42,453 bases of DNA, from the NCBI RefSeq assembly GCF_017349075.1, contig NZ_JAFMOF010000009.1:1-42453 (forward strand), given 5' to 3'. Position numbers and translations under genes: made by a program. Below the pieces are notes generated by a model. That model was not told the DNA's origin, searched no databases, and saw only the letters and a list, made by a program, of their open reading frames with translations. The stretch comes from Streptomyces triculaminicus. Lineage in GTDB: Bacteria > Actinomycetota > Actinomycetes > Streptomycetales > Streptomycetaceae. Position 1 is the first letter of the stretch. Each line of letters starts with the position of its first letter. This document shows, piece by piece, positions 23,131 through 32,188 of the stretch.

Positions 23131-24378
23131 TTGAAGATCCGACGGGCAATATGTGGAAGCGTGGCCGCGCTGAGCGTCTGTGCGGGCACGGTGGCGGCAG
23201 CTCCCGCGCCCGACGGGACAAGGGCCGCACCGGCCGCCGGCACCAGCCCGGCGACCGGCCTCGATCCCGTAGAGCTGAAGTCCGCCACGGACGGTGTCCA
23301 CCGCGCCGGCGTGCCGGGGGTGTATGCCGAGGTACGCGATGCCGGCCGGACATGGCGCGGCGCCTCCGGGGTCGCCGATGTCACGACCGGCCGTCCCGTC
23401 ACGCCCGACATGCGCCAGCGCGTCGGCAGCGTGACCAAGACCTTCACCGCCGCCGCGGTCATGCAGCAGGTCGAGCAGGGCCGCATCCAGCTCGACGCGC
23501 CGATCGGCGGCTATCTGCCGCAGCTGGTGCCGGGAGAGCGCGGCAGGAAGATCACGGTCCGGATGCTGCTCAACAACACCAGCGGCCTCCCCGACTACAT
23601 CCGCTATGCATTCCCTTCTCTGCAGAACATGTCGCCCAAGAGCCTGGACGACAACCGGTTCAGGCAGTTCCGCCCGGCCGAGCTGATCGAGATAGGGGTC
23701 AACGCGCCTCCCGCAGGCGAGCCCGGAGCCACTCCGGGGGTGTACTCCAACACCAATTACCTGCTCCTCGGCCAACTCCTGGAGCAGGTGACCGGTACCA
23801 CGGCCGAGGAGTACATCACCCGGAATGTCATCGAGCGTGCCGGGCTCAGGCACACCGAGTTCCCGGCCGGGCCGGGTATCAAGGGACCGCACTCGCGGAT
23901 GTACGAGGCCCTGTGGGGCCTGAACGACCCACCGCGCGACTACAGCGTCTACAACATGTCCTGGACGGGGACGGGGGCCGCTCTCGTATCGACCATGGAG
24001 GACCTCAACCGCTTCTACGGCAAGCTGCTCGACGGCAAGATCGTCAACCAGGCGTCGCTGGCTCAGATGCAGCGCACGGTCCCGGTCGTCGCCCTGGACG
24101 GAACGATGATCGAATACGGCCTCGGTCTGCACAAGGTCGACATCCAGGGTTGCGGCACCTTCTGGGGCCACGACGGCACGGTGTGGGGGGCCGGAACGAT
24201 TTCCCTGACCCGGGCCGACGGCAAGCGTCAGATGTCCGTCGCGGTCAACCTTCAGAGGTGGAACAAGCCGGACTCCTCGGGGAAGCCGCAGCACCACCCC
24301 ATCGACGACGCGCTGAAGACGCTGTACCGGCAAGCGATGTGCGGTGACGCACACGCCCAGGCCAAGAATGCCTCATAG
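23131..24378 (+). CDS. Exported serine beta-lactamase/DD-carboxypeptidase family protein
   Basis: A 415-aa exported serine hydrolase of the class C/DD-peptidase superfamily. The N-terminus has a signal peptide with cleavage near residue 25 (AAA before PAPDG). The active-site SxxK is SVTK at residues 100-103 (GSVTKTF), the Tyr box reads PGVYSNTNYLLLG, and HDG in FWGHDGTVWG replaces the KTG triad. These are the three hallmarks of D-Ala-D-Ala carboxypeptidase-like enzymes. Substrate may be peptidoglycan peptides or a D-aminoacyl ester; beta-lactam resistance is not implied. The start is TTG at 23131, which has GAAAGGACGG upstream; the in-frame upstream ATG lies before the esterase stop region and would precede the signal sequence. 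Confidence 0.9.
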   Translation: MKIRRAICGSVAALSVCAGTVAAAPAPDGTRAAPAAGTSPATGLDPVELKSATDGVHRAGVPGVYAEVRDAGRTWRGASGVADVTTGRPVTPDMRQRVGSVTKTFTAAAVMQQVEQGRIQLDAPIGGYLPQLVPGERGRKITVRMLLNNTSGLPDYIRYAFPSLQNMSPKSLDDNRFRQFRPAELIEIGVNAPPAGEPGATPGVYSNTNYLLLGQLLEQVTGTTAEEYITRNVIERAGLRHTEFPAGPGIKGPHSRMYEALWGLNDPPRDYSVYNMSWTGTGAALVSTMEDLNRFYGKLLDGKIVNQASLAQMQRTVPVVALDGTMIEYGLGLHKVDIQGCGTFWGHDGTVWGAGTISLTRADGKRQMSVAVNLQRWNKPDSSGKPQHHPIDDALKTLYRQAMCGDAHAQAKNAS

Positions 24379-25035
24379 GTCCCGGCATTCGTCCCGTAGC
24401 CGGATTGCCGCACGCTCGCTGACCCACAGGGCTTCTCTTCTTCTACGACCCCACGGACCCCGCCGGCCTGCGCGCCGAGGCAGCCGCTCAGAACCAGCCT
24501 GCTGCTCGGCCCCGACCTGGCCGAGGTCCCCGAGGGAGCGCCCGGCGAGGTGTACGTCGCCGGGGATCAGGTCGCCCAGGGGTATCCGGGTCTTCCTGCC
24601 CGGACCGCCGAACGCTTCGTCGCCGATCCGCACGGCCCGGCGGGCACCCGTATGTACCGTACCGGCGACCGGGCCGTGCGCGGGCCCGGCGGGGCGCTGG
24701 AGTATCCGGCCCGCGACGACGACCAGGTGAAGATCCGCGGTCACAGGGTCGAGCCCGGCGAGGTGCGGGCAGCCCTGGCCCCCTGCCCGGGGTGGCCCAG
24801 GCGGCCGTGGCGGTGCGGGACGAAGAGCTGAGGTAGCCCGACCGTGTGACGTGCCCGGGCGAATACGGTCGCGTGGCGCGCCGGACTGTCCCGCCCGCGA
24901 CGCAGGGTGCTTGGGTCTGGGGGCCGGGCATACGACGGCTCTCATGGTCGTCCTGGCGGCCGGCCGGATCCCGGCCTTCTTGTGCGTGTCGCCCGTCCTG
25001 GCGTGCGTGCCGTCCGAAACGCCGAAGGAGAGATC
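24379..25035. other. Spacer with NRPS remnant
   Basis: Holds the NRPS adenylation remnant (listed separately) and about 190 nt before the SDR gene. No other gene was recognised. The promoter of the SDR-NDH2 transcript should lie at the right end. Confidence 0.5.
24478..24840 (+). pseudogene. Frameshifted NRPS adenylation-domain remnant
   Basis: One frame carries late adenylation motifs in order: GEVYVAGDQVAQGYPG (A6-like), TRMYRTGDRAV (A7) and DDDQVKIRGHRVEPGEVRAAL (A8). After GEVRAAL the natural continuation LPGVAQAAVAVRDEELR lies in another frame and ends with TAG at 24838-24840, so at least one frameshift occurred. Motifs A1-A5 and any carrier domain are missing. It is what remains of a larger synthetase or a lone adenylation enzyme. 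Confidence 0.75.
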
Positions 25036-25878
25036 GTGGTGCCAGGAAGTGTCGACGAGAGCCGCAGGACGGTGTCCGCGCAGCTTCTCAGGGGCCAGAA
25101 GGCGCTGGTGACCGGCGCCAACTCGGGTATCGGCCTGGCGACCGCCGTTGCCTTGGGCCGGGCCGGAGCGGACGTCGTGGTGAACTACGTCGTCGGTGCG
25201 GACGAGGCCGAGAAGGTCGTGGCGCAGATCAAGGACTTCGGGGTTCGCGCCTACGCCCACGAGGCCGACGTGTCCGACGAGGACCAAGTGGTCGCCATGG
25301 TCGCGCGGATGGTCGAGGAGTTCGGCACCATCGACATCATGGTGGCCAACGCGGGCCTGCAGCGGGACGCGGCCGTGACGGACATGACTCTCGCCCAGTG
25401 GCAGAAGGTCATCGACGTCAACCTGACCGGCCAGTTCCTCTGCGCGCGCGAGGCCGCCAAGGAGTTCGTACGGCGCGGTGTGGTGGCGGAGGTGTCCCGT
25501 TCGGCCGGGAAGATCATCTGCATGAGCTCGGTCCACCAGATCGTTCCGTGGTCGGGGCACGTGAACTATGCCTCCTCCAAGGGCGGTGTGGGCATGCTGA
25601 TGCAGACCCTCGCCCAGGAGCTGGCCCCGAAGCGGATCAGGGTCAACGCGGTCGCGCCCGGCGCCATCCGCACACCGATCAACCGCGATGCCTGGTCCAC
25701 CCCCGAGGCCGAGGCCGACCTGCTGCGCCTCATCCCGTACCGCCGCGTGGGCGACCCGGACGACATCGCCAACGCCGTCGTCGCCATGGCGTCCGACCTG
25801 CTCGACTACGTCGTGGGCGCCACGCTCTACGTCGACGGCGGAATGACGCTCTTCCCCGGCTTCGCCACCGGCGGCTGA
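25036..25878 (+). CDS. SDR oxidoreductase, glucose 1-dehydrogenase type
   Basis: A 280-aa NAD(P)-dependent classical SDR. After an N-terminal extension of about 20 residues come LVTGANSGIG, NYVVGADEAEKVV, DVSDEDQV, NAGLQ, MSSVHQIVPWSGHV with the catalytic Ser, and NYASSKGG with the Tyr-Lys pair. The C-terminal block IRVNAVAPGAIRTPIN and YVDGGMTLFP is typical of glucose 1-dehydrogenase-like SDRs oxidising beta-D-glucose to gluconolactone. Whether glucose is the true substrate is inferred from the neighbourhood. GTG at 25036 follows GGAG; GTG at 25039 is the alternative. The NDH-2-type dehydrogenase starts 6 nt after its stop, so both are cotranscribed. Confidence 0.88.
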   Translation: MVPGSVDESRRTVSAQLLRGQKALVTGANSGIGLATAVALGRAGADVVVNYVVGADEAEKVVAQIKDFGVRAYAHEADVSDEDQVVAMVARMVEEFGTIDIMVANAGLQRDAAVTDMTLAQWQKVIDVNLTGQFLCAREAAKEFVRRGVVAEVSRSAGKIICMSSVHQIVPWSGHVNYASSKGGVGMLMQTLAQELAPKRIRVNAVAPGAIRTPINRDAWSTPEAEADLLRLIPYRRVGDPDDIANAVVAMASDLLDYVVGATLYVDGGMTLFPGFATGG

Positions 25879-25884
25879 TCACCG

Positions 25885-27249
25885 ATGCAGGATCACGTCA
25901 CGCCCCGCCGGGTGGTGATCCTCGGCGGGGGCTTCGCCGGGCTGTTCGCCGCCCGCGCCCTACGCCGGTCACCGGTCGCCGTGACGGTGGTCGACCGCCG
26001 TGCCCACCACCTCTTCCAGCCACTGCTCTACCAGTGCGCCTCCGGAATCCTGTCCGAGGGCCAGATCGCGCAACCGCTCCGCACGGTGCTGCGACGCCAT
26101 CACAACGTGAGCTGCCTGCTCGCCGAAGCCACCGACGTGGACGTCGAAGCCCGGCTGGTCCACGCCCGACGACCGGACGGCGGAGCCGTCGAGCTGCCCT
26201 ACGACGACCTGATCGTCGGAGTCGGCATGCGCCAGTCCTACTTCGGGCACGACGAGTTCGCCGCTCACGCCCCCGGCATGAAGACCCTGAACGACGCGCT
26301 GGACATCCGCCGACGGATCTACCAGGCATTCGAGATGGCCGAAACGGCCGCAGACGCCCGGGAACGGCAGCAGTGGCTCACCTTCGCGCTCGTCGGCGGC
26401 GGGCCGACGGGTGTCGAACTCGCCGGACAGATCAGGGAGATCGCGGGCCACACGCTCGACCGGGAGTTCCGGACGATCGATTCCGCCCATGCCCGGGTGC
26501 TGCTCTTCGAGGGGGCCGACGAGGTGCTGGGCGCGTTCGGCCGCCCCCTGGCCCATCGCGCGGCCCGCACACTGCGGAGCCTCGGCGTGGAGCTCCACCT
26601 GGGCACGAAGGTCACCGACGTCGACGCGCACGGCCTGACGGTTCAGGACCAGGACGGCGCGACCACCCGGTTCGAGGCACGCACGGTGCTGTGGACGGCC
26701 GGGGTCGAGGCGCCGCCCATCGCCGCCGCACTGGCCCGGGCGACCGGCGCCACACAGGACCGGGCCGGACGCATCGTCGTCGAACCCGACCTCACCGTTC
26801 CCGGCCACCCGGAGATCCGCATCACGGGCGACGTGATGAGCCTGAACAAGCTGCCGGGCCTGGCCGAGGTCGCCATGCAGTCGGGCGCGTACGCCGGCCG
26901 GGTCGTGCGCCACGCGGTGGAGGGCAGGACGAAGCAGCCGAAGCCCTTCAGATACTGGGACCTCGGCAGCGCCGCCTACATCTCCCGCGGCCGGGCCGTC
27001 GTCAAGGCCGGCCCGCTCCACCTGTCGGGCGCGATCGGATGGCTCGTCTGGCTCTTCATCCACCTCGCCTTCCTCACCGGATTCCGCAGCAGGCTGGGAG
27101 CGGTGCTCAGCTGGTCCGTCGCCTTCGCCACCAGCTCGCGACGCGAGCGCGCCTTCACTTTGTCGGACGCCGGCGCCGACGCCGGACGAGGTGAAGGCGC
27201 GCCCGCCGGCCCGGCACCCGTGCAGAAGGCGCCCCCGCCGCCTCCCTGA
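25885..27249 (+). CDS. ndh: NDH-2-type NADH:quinone oxidoreductase
   Basis: A 454-aa flavoprotein expected to pass electrons from NADH to menaquinone without pumping protons. FAD-binding motif VVILGGGFAGLFAARAL is at residues 10-26; the NADH-binding motif is FALVGGGPTGVELAGQIREI. The second FAD block reads RITGDVM near residue 315. The C-terminus has an amphipathic membrane-docking stretch (GAIGWLVWLFIHLAFLTGF) typical of NDH-2. It then ends in a Gly/Ala/Pro-rich tail. The ATG is 6 nt after the SDR stop. cydA follows after 95 nt. Together these suggest a respiratory route NADH to menaquinol to bd oxidase. Other FAD-dependent reductases share the fold, so the physiological donor is inferred. 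Confidence 0.88.
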   Translation: MQDHVTPRRVVILGGGFAGLFAARALRRSPVAVTVVDRRAHHLFQPLLYQCASGILSEGQIAQPLRTVLRRHHNVSCLLAEATDVDVEARLVHARRPDGGAVELPYDDLIVGVGMRQSYFGHDEFAAHAPGMKTLNDALDIRRRIYQAFEMAETAADARERQQWLTFALVGGGPTGVELAGQIREIAGHTLDREFRTIDSAHARVLLFEGADEVLGAFGRPLAHRAARTLRSLGVELHLGTKVTDVDAHGLTVQDQDGATTRFEARTVLWTAGVEAPPIAAALARATGATQDRAGRIVVEPDLTVPGHPEIRITGDVMSLNKLPGLAEVAMQSGAYAGRVVRHAVEGRTKQPKPFRYWDLGSAAYISRGRAVVKAGPLHLSGAIGWLVWLFIHLAFLTGFRSRLGAVLSWSVAFATSSRRERAFTLSDAGADAGRGEGAPAGPAPVQKAPPPPP

Positions 27250-27309
27250 CCTCGGCAACCGGCCGGCACCTCCCGGCTGCCCCCCTTCGCACCCTTGTCG
27301 TTCCTCAGC

Positions 27310-27326
27310 CCCCGCGTCCCGCGGGG
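27310..27326 (+). terminator. Small hairpin in the ndh-cydA gap
   Basis: CCCCGCG pairs with CGCGGGG around a TCC loop, 19 nt before the cydA start. It could attenuate transcription from ndh into cydA, or hold the cydA leader. The stem is short, so this is uncertain. Confidence 0.35.
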
Positions 27327-27344
27327 CAGACCCTCGAGGCGCAC

Positions 27345-28829
27345 ATGCTCAGCACAGCGGCCCTTCTGGCGAACACCCCGCCCCAGCTCCTGCCGGCTCG
27401 TGAGCTGATGGCCTTCACCCTGGCCTCGCACATCCTGCTGGTCCCGTTCGGTGTGGCGCTGCCGTTCATCACGGTGCTGATGCACCACCGGGCGTTGCGC
27501 CGCAACGACGCCGTCGCCCTTCGGCTCGCACGGCGCTGGTCGGCGGTGATGGCCGTCCAGTTCGCCATCGGCGTCGTCACCGGCACCGTGCTGTCCTTCG
27601 AGCTCGGCCTGCTGTGGCCCGGGATGATGGGCCGCTGGGGCGACGTCTTCGGCCTCGGGTTCGGCGTCGAGGCCTGGGCGTTCTTCCTGGAGGCCGTCCT
27701 GATCGCGATCTACCTCTACGGCTGGCGCCGGCTCAAGCCCTGGACGCACTTGTGGCTGGCCGTACCGCTGCCGCCGGCGGCCCTGATGGGCGCGTTCGGC
27801 ATCATCGCGGCCAACTCCTGGATGAACACCCCACAGGGGTTCGGCCTCGACGCCCAGGGAAATCCCGTCGACGTCGATGTGCGGCAGGCGGTCTTCACAC
27901 CGATGTTCGGCCCGGAGTACTGGCACTTCGTGGTCGCGATGTTCATGACCGCCGGCTACGTGGTCGCCGGCGTGTACGCGGTCGGCTGGCTGCGCGGGCG
28001 CCGCGACCGGTACCACCGGCTCGGCTTCACGCTGCCGTTCACCGTCGCGGCAATCCTCACGCCGGTCCAGTTCATGCTCGGCGACTCCGCCGCTCGTGCC
28101 GTCTTCCACAAGCAGCCGGTCAAGTTCGCCGCCATGGAGATCGTCTGGAAGACGGACACCCACGTGCCCGAGTACATGTTCGGACGACTGAACAGCGACG
28201 GGACGATCGCCGGCGGACTCAAGATCCCCCAGCTGGACTCGATCCTCGCCGGTTTCAAGCCCAGCACCCAGGTGACCGGGCTGACGTCGGTCCCGGCCGC
28301 CGACCGCCCCACCGCCGTCCAGGCCACCATCGCCCACTGGGCGTTCGACATCATGGTCACCATCGGCAGCCTGCTGATCCTGCTCGCTCTCTGGTACGCC
28401 TGGTCCTGGTTGCGACACCGGGACCTCCCTCGCAGCCGCTGGTTCTTCCGCAGCGCCGCGATCGCGGGAGCCGCGTGCCTGGTCACCGTGGAGTGCGGCT
28501 GGATCACCACGGAGGTCGGCCGTCAGCCCTGGATCGTCTACCACCACATGCGGGTCTCGGAGGCGGTGACCACCACCAGAGCCGGATCGCTGTGGGCGAT
28601 GCTCGGCATCGTGATGGCCGTGTACGTGGCCGTCTTCGGCGCGTTCCTCGCGATCGTCCTGACGATGCGAACTCGCTGGCGCATCGCGGACGAGGGCTCG
28701 GCCGCCGAGCGCGCCGCACTCCCGCCCGAGACCGACACCCCCTACGGGCCCAGAAGCGAGCCCGAGCCGGCAGCCACAGGGGCCGCGCCTGGTGGCGGGT
28801 CCGACCGCACGTCCGGCGGTGCGTCATGA
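27345..28829 (+). CDS. cydA: Cytochrome bd oxidase subunit I (CydA)
   Basis: A 494-aa membrane protein, the quinol-oxidising, haem-binding subunit. His29 in LASHILLVP is the likely high-spin haem d/b595 ligand. The segment GTVLSFELGLLWPG carries the conserved Glu; YWHFVVAMFMTAGYVVAGVY has the second His, FDIMVTIGSLL the Met, and EVGRQPWIVY the signature GRQPW. About nine hydrophobic segments are seen. The region after helix 6 is short, so this is the short Q-loop type common in actinobacteria. ATG is preceded by GAGGCGCAC. Its stop TGA overlaps the cydB start (ATGA). cydC and cydD, needed for assembly, are not in this window and must lie elsewhere. Confidence 0.95.
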   Translation: MLSTAALLANTPPQLLPARELMAFTLASHILLVPFGVALPFITVLMHHRALRRNDAVALRLARRWSAVMAVQFAIGVVTGTVLSFELGLLWPGMMGRWGDVFGLGFGVEAWAFFLEAVLIAIYLYGWRRLKPWTHLWLAVPLPPAALMGAFGIIAANSWMNTPQGFGLDAQGNPVDVDVRQAVFTPMFGPEYWHFVVAMFMTAGYVVAGVYAVGWLRGRRDRYHRLGFTLPFTVAAILTPVQFMLGDSAARAVFHKQPVKFAAMEIVWKTDTHVPEYMFGRLNSDGTIAGGLKIPQLDSILAGFKPSTQVTGLTSVPAADRPTAVQATIAHWAFDIMVTIGSLLILLALWYAWSWLRHRDLPRSRWFFRSAAIAGAACLVTVECGWITTEVGRQPWIVYHHMRVSEAVTTTRAGSLWAMLGIVMAVYVAVFGAFLAIVLTMRTRWRIADEGSAAERAALPPETDTPYGPRSEPEPAATGAAPGGGSDRTSGGAS

Positions 28830-29869
28830 TGGCCGCTCTCATCGCCTGGGTCATGGTGCTCGCGATCGCCGCCTACGCCTGTGCCGGGGGCACCGACTAC
28901 GGCGCGGGCTTCTGGGATCTCCTGGCCGGAGGGGCGGAACGGGGCCGGCGGCCCCGGTGGCTCATCGATCACGCGATGGAGCCGGTCTGGGAGACCAACA
29001 ACGTCTGGTTGATCTTCGTCTTCGTCATCATGTGGACCGGCTTTCCGAGGATGTTCCAGGCCGTGTTCGAGGCGATGTGGCTGCCCCTCGCGCTCGCGGC
29101 CGTGGGCCTGGTGCTCCGCGGCGCCGGGTTCGCCCTTCGCAAGCCGTCCCGCCGCCTGGCCCAACGACGGCTCTATGGTGCGATGTTCGCCATCTCGTCG
29201 CTGCTCACGCCGTTCTTCCTCGGGGCGGTGCTCGGAGGCATCGCCGCCGGTCGGGTCGCGGTGGGGATCAACGCGTCCGCGGACGCCTGGGCCAATCCGA
29301 CCTCCGTCCTCGCGGGTCTGCTGGCCATCGCCGCCACCGCGTTTCTCGGGGCGGTGTTCCTCTGCTGCGACGCCCGGCGGTTCGGCGCCGACGACCTCGT
29401 CGGCTACTTCCGGCTGCGGGCCCTGCTGGCCTTCTGTGCCGTGGTCGTCCTCGCACTCATCGGTCTGCCCGTCACCCACAACCACGCCCGGTATGTCTGG
29501 GAGGGCCTCACCGGGGGCCTGGGCCTGCTGCTGATCGCCCTGGCCGCGGTCTGCGGTCTGGCCACGGTGTTGCTTCTGCTGCGCCGGTCCTACGGCTGGT
29601 CCCGCTACACCTCGGTGGCGAGTGTCGCCCTGACCATCGGCGCCTGGGGCTTCGCACAGCGACCCTACGTGCTGCCCACCTCGCTGACGGTGGCCCAGGC
29701 GGCCGGCGCCGCCCACACCCTGCGTTGGCTGGGCATCGTCACGGCCATCGCGATCGTGCTTGTCGGCCCGGCGCTGGTGCTGCTCTACCGGCTCGACACC
29801 ATGGGTGAGCTGGAGCCGCTCTCCGACGCCGACACCCGGGCCGCCAGGGCGCCCGGGGACACCCTGTAG
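28826..29869 (+). CDS. cydB: Cytochrome bd oxidase subunit II (CydB)
   Basis: A 347-aa membrane protein with about eight to nine transmembrane helices and few charged residues in them. The N-terminal block LIAWVMVLAIAAYACAGGTD then YGAGFWDLLAGG, and EPVWETNNVWLIFVFVIMW, are characteristic of CydB. Two ATG codons lie in tandem (28826, 28829); the first overlaps the cydA stop as ATGA, so translation is coupled. It forms the heterodimer with CydA and contributes to proton uptake. After the stop there are 39 nt before the convergent GMC gene, with only a weak 5-bp hairpin (29870-29882). Confidence 0.94.
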   Translation: MMAALIAWVMVLAIAAYACAGGTDYGAGFWDLLAGGAERGRRPRWLIDHAMEPVWETNNVWLIFVFVIMWTGFPRMFQAVFEAMWLPLALAAVGLVLRGAGFALRKPSRRLAQRRLYGAMFAISSLLTPFFLGAVLGGIAAGRVAVGINASADAWANPTSVLAGLLAIAATAFLGAVFLCCDARRFGADDLVGYFRLRALLAFCAVVVLALIGLPVTHNHARYVWEGLTGGLGLLLIALAAVCGLATVLLLLRRSYGWSRYTSVASVALTIGAWGFAQRPYVLPTSLTVAQAAGAAHTLRWLGIVTAIAIVLVGPALVLLYRLDTMGELEPLSDADTRAARAPGDTL

Positions 29870-29908
29870 CGGCGCTCCGCCGGCTCCCTCGTAGCGTGCG
29901 GCACCCCG

Positions 29909-31486
29909 TCAGCCGAGCCGGGCGGCGATGTGGTCGCCGACCCGCAGGGCGTTGGCGATGGCCGTGAGCGACGGGTTCACCGCGCCGATGCTGGGGAAGA
30001 AGCTGGTGTCGACCACGTAGAGGTTGTCCAGGTCGTGGGCCTTGCAATGGACGTCCAGTGCGGAGCTGCCCGGGTCGTCACCGAACCGGACGGTGCCGGC
30101 CTGGTGCGCGGTGGCACCGATCGGCATGCCCTTGTGCAGGTAGATGCTGTGCGACAGCAGGTGGTGCTCGTGCATGCCCAGGCGGCCCAGCATTCCCTGC
30201 AGTTTGTGCTGGAGGCGCTTCAGTCCCGCGATGTTGTTCTTCTCGTCGAGAGCCAGGTGGATGTCGTCGTTCTTGTCGAGGGTGACGCGGCTACCGGGCA
30301 GGGGGAGGTCCTCCCCGCACAGCCAGAAGTCGACGGCGTGGTGGGCCAGCATCTCGAACGGCATGTCGGGCGTGACCGCGCCGGCCCAGCGCGGCGCCTC
30401 GCCGTGGATCTGGTCGGCGTCCGACTTGCCGAGCATCTGGATGCCACCGAGCGGGAAGTCCCAGTCGTCCGCTCCCAGATACCAGTCGTGGAGCGCCAGG
30501 GTCTTCTGGAACCTGGTGGGGTTCGGTTCCTTCGACACCGCCATCAGCGCCAGGTTGTTGTGACGCATGTAGTGGCGTCCCACCACGTCCGAGCTGTTGG
30601 CGAGGCCGCCGGGGTGCTTGTCGTTGGCCGAACGCAGCAGGAGGACCGCCGAGTTGACCGCGCCGCAGGCGACCACCACGATGTCGGCGCTGTAGGACTC
30701 GGTCGTTCCGTTTCCGAGCCGGGCCACGACCCTGGTGACGGTGCGTCCGGTCGGGTCGGTCTCCAGGCGCCGTACGTCGGCGCCCGTCACCATCGTGACG
30801 TTGTCGTGCTTCAGCGCCGGGTCGACGCAGATCACCTGCGCGTCGGACTTGGCGCCCATCAAGCAGGGGAAGCCGTCGACCCGGTCGCAGCGGATGCACA
30901 CGCTGGAATGGGTGGCCCGGCCGTTCTCGTCCTGGGTGAGGTTCACCCCGATGGGCAGGTGGAAGGGGTGCAGTCCGTGCTTTTCCAGGTCGTCGCTGAG
31001 CTGCTGGATGCGCGGCTCGTGTGCCACCGGTGGGTGGGGGTACTGGCCGCTGGCCGGACCCTCGGTGGGGTCTTCGCCATGCCGCCCGTGCACCAGGTAG
31101 AGCTGCTCGGCCTGCGTGTAGTACGGCTCCAGATCCTCGTAGCGGATCGGCCAGGCGGGTGAGACGCCGTCGTGGTGGCGCAGCTCGCCGAAGTCCTCGG
31201 GCCGGAGACGGAAGAGGGCGGCACCGTAGAACTTGGTGTTGCCCCCGACGTAGTAGTTCACCTCCGGGGGGAACTCGTTGCCGTGCTTGTCGTACCAGAA
31301 CTCGGGGGCACGGTACTTGCCCTTGACGAAGACCGCGGTGGAGTCCCAGTTGTCCCGCTCCCGTGGCAGGTAGTCGCCGCGCTCCAGAATGAGGATCCGC
31401 TTGCCGGTGGGGGCCAGCCGGTGGGCGAGAGTGCCGCCGCCCGCTCCCGTACCGATGATGATGACGTCGTGGTGATCGTCGGCCAT
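29909..31486 (-). CDS. GMC-family FAD oxidoreductase (sugar/polyol type)
   Basis: A 525-aa flavoenzyme. FAD motif VIIIGTGAGGGTLAHRL is near the N-terminus with ILERGDYLPRE; GGNTKFYGAALFRLRPEDF is the second FAD block. The catalytic pair is His in IGATAHQAGTVRFG and Asn in SIGAVNPSLTAIANALR. It contains an unusual Cys cluster (SSVCIRCDRVDGFPC) typical of GMC members that resemble gluconate/glucoside dehydrogenases. No signal peptide or twin-arginine motif was seen. The ATG at 31486 follows a modest ribosome site. It converges with cydB and lies 172 nt after gluconokinase on the same strand. Oxidation of sugar or gluconate is inferred from context; the exact substrate is unknown. Confidence 0.88.
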   Translation of the reverse strand: MADDHHDVIIIGTGAGGGTLAHRLAPTGKRILILERGDYLPRERDNWDSTAVFVKGKYRAPEFWYDKHGNEFPPEVNYYVGGNTKFYGAALFRLRPEDFGELRHHDGVSPAWPIRYEDLEPYYTQAEQLYLVHGRHGEDPTEGPASGQYPHPPVAHEPRIQQLSDDLEKHGLHPFHLPIGVNLTQDENGRATHSSVCIRCDRVDGFPCLMGAKSDAQVICVDPALKHDNVTMVTGADVRRLETDPTGRTVTRVVARLGNGTTESYSADIVVVACGAVNSAVLLLRSANDKHPGGLANSSDVVGRHYMRHNNLALMAVSKEPNPTRFQKTLALHDWYLGADDWDFPLGGIQMLGKSDADQIHGEAPRWAGAVTPDMPFEMLAHHAVDFWLCGEDLPLPGSRVTLDKNDDIHLALDEKNNIAGLKRLQHKLQGMLGRLGMHEHHLLSHSIYLHKGMPIGATAHQAGTVRFGDDPGSSALDVHCKAHDLDNLYVVDTSFFPSIGAVNPSLTAIANALRVGDHIAARLG

Positions 31487-31592
31487 GCGGAGATCCCGTT
31501 CTCGGAGTCGTTGGCCGCCCTGGCCGTAGCGCCCTGAGGGCCCCTGTGCTGCACCGCGCCGGACGCGCGGGCACGCTGTCGGGACGTTCAGC

Positions 31593-31620
31593 ACTAAATG
31601 TGAAGCTATCGGGCGGTCCA
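31593..31620 (-). promoter_or_regulatory. Possible promoter of the GMC gene
   Basis: On the minus strand TGGACC (31615-31620) and TTTAGT (31593-31598) are separated by 16 nt in a stretch more A/T-rich than its surroundings, about 107 nt before the GMC start. Suggests independent expression from the upstream operon; match to consensus is only moderate. Confidence 0.3.
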
Positions 31621-31658
31621 GGGAGTGGCGACCGTAGGGGAGCCGATCAGGTGTGCAG

Positions 31659-32183
31659 TCAGTGGGCCGCCCGCACGGCATTCGCCGCCGCGTCGACGAT
31701 GACCTGCGGGTCGCCTGCCGCGTCGACGGTCAACCCCGGCTCGTCCGGTCGCAGTGGTTCGAGGGCGGCGTACTGGGAGTCCACCAGCTCGGCCGGCATG
31801 AAATGGCCGGCCCGTCGGGCCACCCGTTCGGCCGCGGTAGCCCGGTCGAGCGCCAGGTCCAGGAACCACACGCCGGCGCTTGCCCTACGGAGCAGATCCC
31901 GGTACTCGCGCTTGAGGGCCGAGCACGCCACCACCGCGCCCTGGCCGGAGTCGGTCGCCTCCCGGATCCGGTCGGCGAGCAACAGCAGCCATGGCCGGCG
32001 GTCCTCGTCGTCGAGCGGACGGCCTGCGGCCATCTTGGCGCGGTTCGCGGCGGGGTGGAGGTCGTCCGCCTCCAGGAAGGGCACCATGAGCCGCCGGGCG
32101 AGCAGTCCGCCCACGGTGGACTTCCCCGAACCCGAGACACCCATGACCACGACGACGGCCGGCACGGGGGCAGCTGCTCGCAC
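31659..32183 (-). CDS. gntK: Gluconokinase
   Basis: A 174-aa P-loop kinase expected to phosphorylate D-gluconate to 6-phosphogluconate. The Walker A motif GVSGSGKSTVGG is at residues 15-26. It is followed by FLEADDLHPAANRAKMAAG and PLDDEDRRPWL, the gluconate-kinase signature. Further on come VACSALKREYRDLLR and AGHFMPAELVDSQYAALEPL, then the end VDAAGDPQ. All are diagnostic of the GntK family. Start is GTG at 32183, only 5 nt after the stop of the cyclase-family gene, with no clear ribosome site, so translation is probably coupled. It links the locus to the pentose phosphate pathway. Confidence 0.93.
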   Translation of the reverse strand: MRAAAPVPAVVVVMGVSGSGKSTVGGLLARRLMVPFLEADDLHPAANRAKMAAGRPLDDEDRRPWLLLLADRIREATDSGQGAVVACSALKREYRDLLRRASAGVWFLDLALDRATAAERVARRAGHFMPAELVDSQYAALEPLRPDEPGLTVDAAGDPQVIVDAAANAVRAAH

Positions 32184-32188
32184 GACGT

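Noticed and set aside
21976..24354. A 792-codon minus-strand open frame
   Set aside because: It lies opposite the esterase and carboxypeptidase-like genes, whose motifs are complete. It is Arg/Gly/Asp-rich with no family features: an antisense shadow of GC-rich DNA.
24841..25035. Rex-type redox operator upstream of the SDR-ndh-cyd genes
   Set aside because: Looked for TGTGA-type inverted half-sites; GTGTGACG is present near 24845 but has no matching second half.
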